From CAYLLT01 sp964591605 (GTDB taxonomy: Bacteria > Planctomycetota > Phycisphaerae > UBA1845 > PWPN01): a DNA stretch of 41,098 nt. The notes beneath the pieces were generated by a model. The model saw nothing but the letters and a program-made list of their open reading frames with translations, did not search any database and was not told where the DNA came from. This document shows, one piece after another, positions 40,787 through 41,098 of the stretch. The position numbers and the translations under genes were made by a program. The DNA is taken from positions 1-41,098 of the forward strand of contig CAZQEN010000020.1 of assembly GCA_964591605.1 (NCBI GenBank). Reading direction: 5' to 3'. How positions within the stretch are numbered: the first letter of the stretch is position 1; every line of letters starts with the position of its first letter.

Positions 40787-41098
40787 TTATTGTCGACCCA
40801 TCGCGGCGCGGAGCGCGTCCTCGGGCTTGACCAGATGATCTGAATTGTTCGGGTCGTCCGCGATCGAGAGCAGCACACCCTTGACGGTGCCGTTGAAGGT
40901 GTTGCCCACGGGGCCGTAATCCGGCGACACCGGAGCGCCTGAGTCCTCACCCACGTCGCAGCCGTCGTCGGCGGAAAAAACAATCGCCTGCGTCATCGGA
41001 ATCTGGCCCTCGCCGACCCGTTGTCCGCCCACAAACAGGGTCACCTTGCCGCCCTTGCCCAGGCCGCCGCCCGCGTAGGCGAACTCCATGCGCACCTG
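40787..41098 (-). CDS. Arylsulfatase, C-terminal fragment (runs off the window)
   Basis: Only the last 103 or so residues are present; the frame is open to the edge of the window, so the start lies outside. The segment F-A-Y-A-G-G-G-L-G-K-G-G-K-V-T-L-F-V and F-S-A-D-D-G-C-D-V-G-E-D-S-G-A-P-V-S-P-D-Y matches the C-terminal jelly-roll of large arylsulfatases. The catalytic part is not visible. It precedes the LssY-C gene by 139 bases in the same direction. It would be a second sulfatase of the region. Confidence 0.75.
   Translation of the reverse strand, partial: QVRMEFAYAGGGLGKGGKVTLFVGGQRVGEGQIPMTQAIVFSADDGCDVGEDSGAPVSPDYGPVGNTFNGTVKGVLLSIADDPNNSDHLVKPEDALRAAMGRQ

Overview
The window is high-GC DNA, read here as chromosome of a planctomycete, most likely a Phycisphaerae-type lineage. 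The reasons are: a C-terminal PEP-CTERM sorting tail, three adjacent secreted proteins ending in the degenerate dockerin-like repeats (D-x-D-G-D-V-D-x-x-D-F) common in that group, a pseudopilin of the planctomycete type, sulfatases, and many short palindromic (REP-like) elements. No rRNA, tRNA, CRISPR array, transposase or prophage gene was seen. Almost every product carries a signal peptide, a lipobox or a membrane anchor, so this is a locus for envelope and extracellular work.

Layout. Positions 1-315 hold a cluster of small hairpins. From 316 to 8805 there is an FAD-dependent oxidoreductase, a divergent calcineurin-type phosphoesterase fused to a PQQ-like propeller, a PEP-CTERM protein, a CocE/NonD (S15) hydrolase and a pectate-lyase-like beta-helix protein. 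From 8912 to 12526 lies a 1204-residue protein joining two metallo-beta-lactamase lactonase-like domains to a glycoside-hydrolase-like barrel, with a palindromic repeat cluster retained in frame. From 12750 to 18486 come three exported proteins with dockerin-like tails plus a DUF6263-like protein. A family 9 glycosyltransferase (19015-20310), a secreted protein of unknown function and a pseudopilin follow. Then come a very large exo-rhamnogalacturonan-lyase-like (PL26/YetA) protein and a GH36 alpha-galactosidase with an NPCBM domain.

The right third is mostly on the minus strand. One probable operon runs from 35993 down to 29429: sulfatase, OprB-type porin, lipoprotein alpha/beta hydrolase, an unknown lipoprotein, a DUF4136 lipoprotein and a 76-residue hydrophobic protein. 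An AraC-family regulator (36204-37226) is divergent from the sulfatase. A second probable operon runs from beyond the window edge at 41098 down to 37279: arylsulfatase C-terminus, LssY-C domain membrane protein, NTF2-like protein, a Gly/Ala/Tyr-rich repeat protein and an APP1-type (DUF2183) phosphatase lipoprotein.

How the genes may work together. Pectate lyase, rhamnogalacturonan-lyase-like enzyme, alpha-galactosidase, sulfatase and carbohydrate porin are consistent with degrading a pectin-like or sulfated plant or algal polysaccharide outside the cell and importing the products. That is inference from gene families and neighbourhood. The least explained parts are the lactonase-lactonase-glycosidase fusion, the porin/lipoprotein operon, the pairing of an APP1 phosphatase with an LssY-C protein, and the repeated contact of short palindromes with coding sequence.
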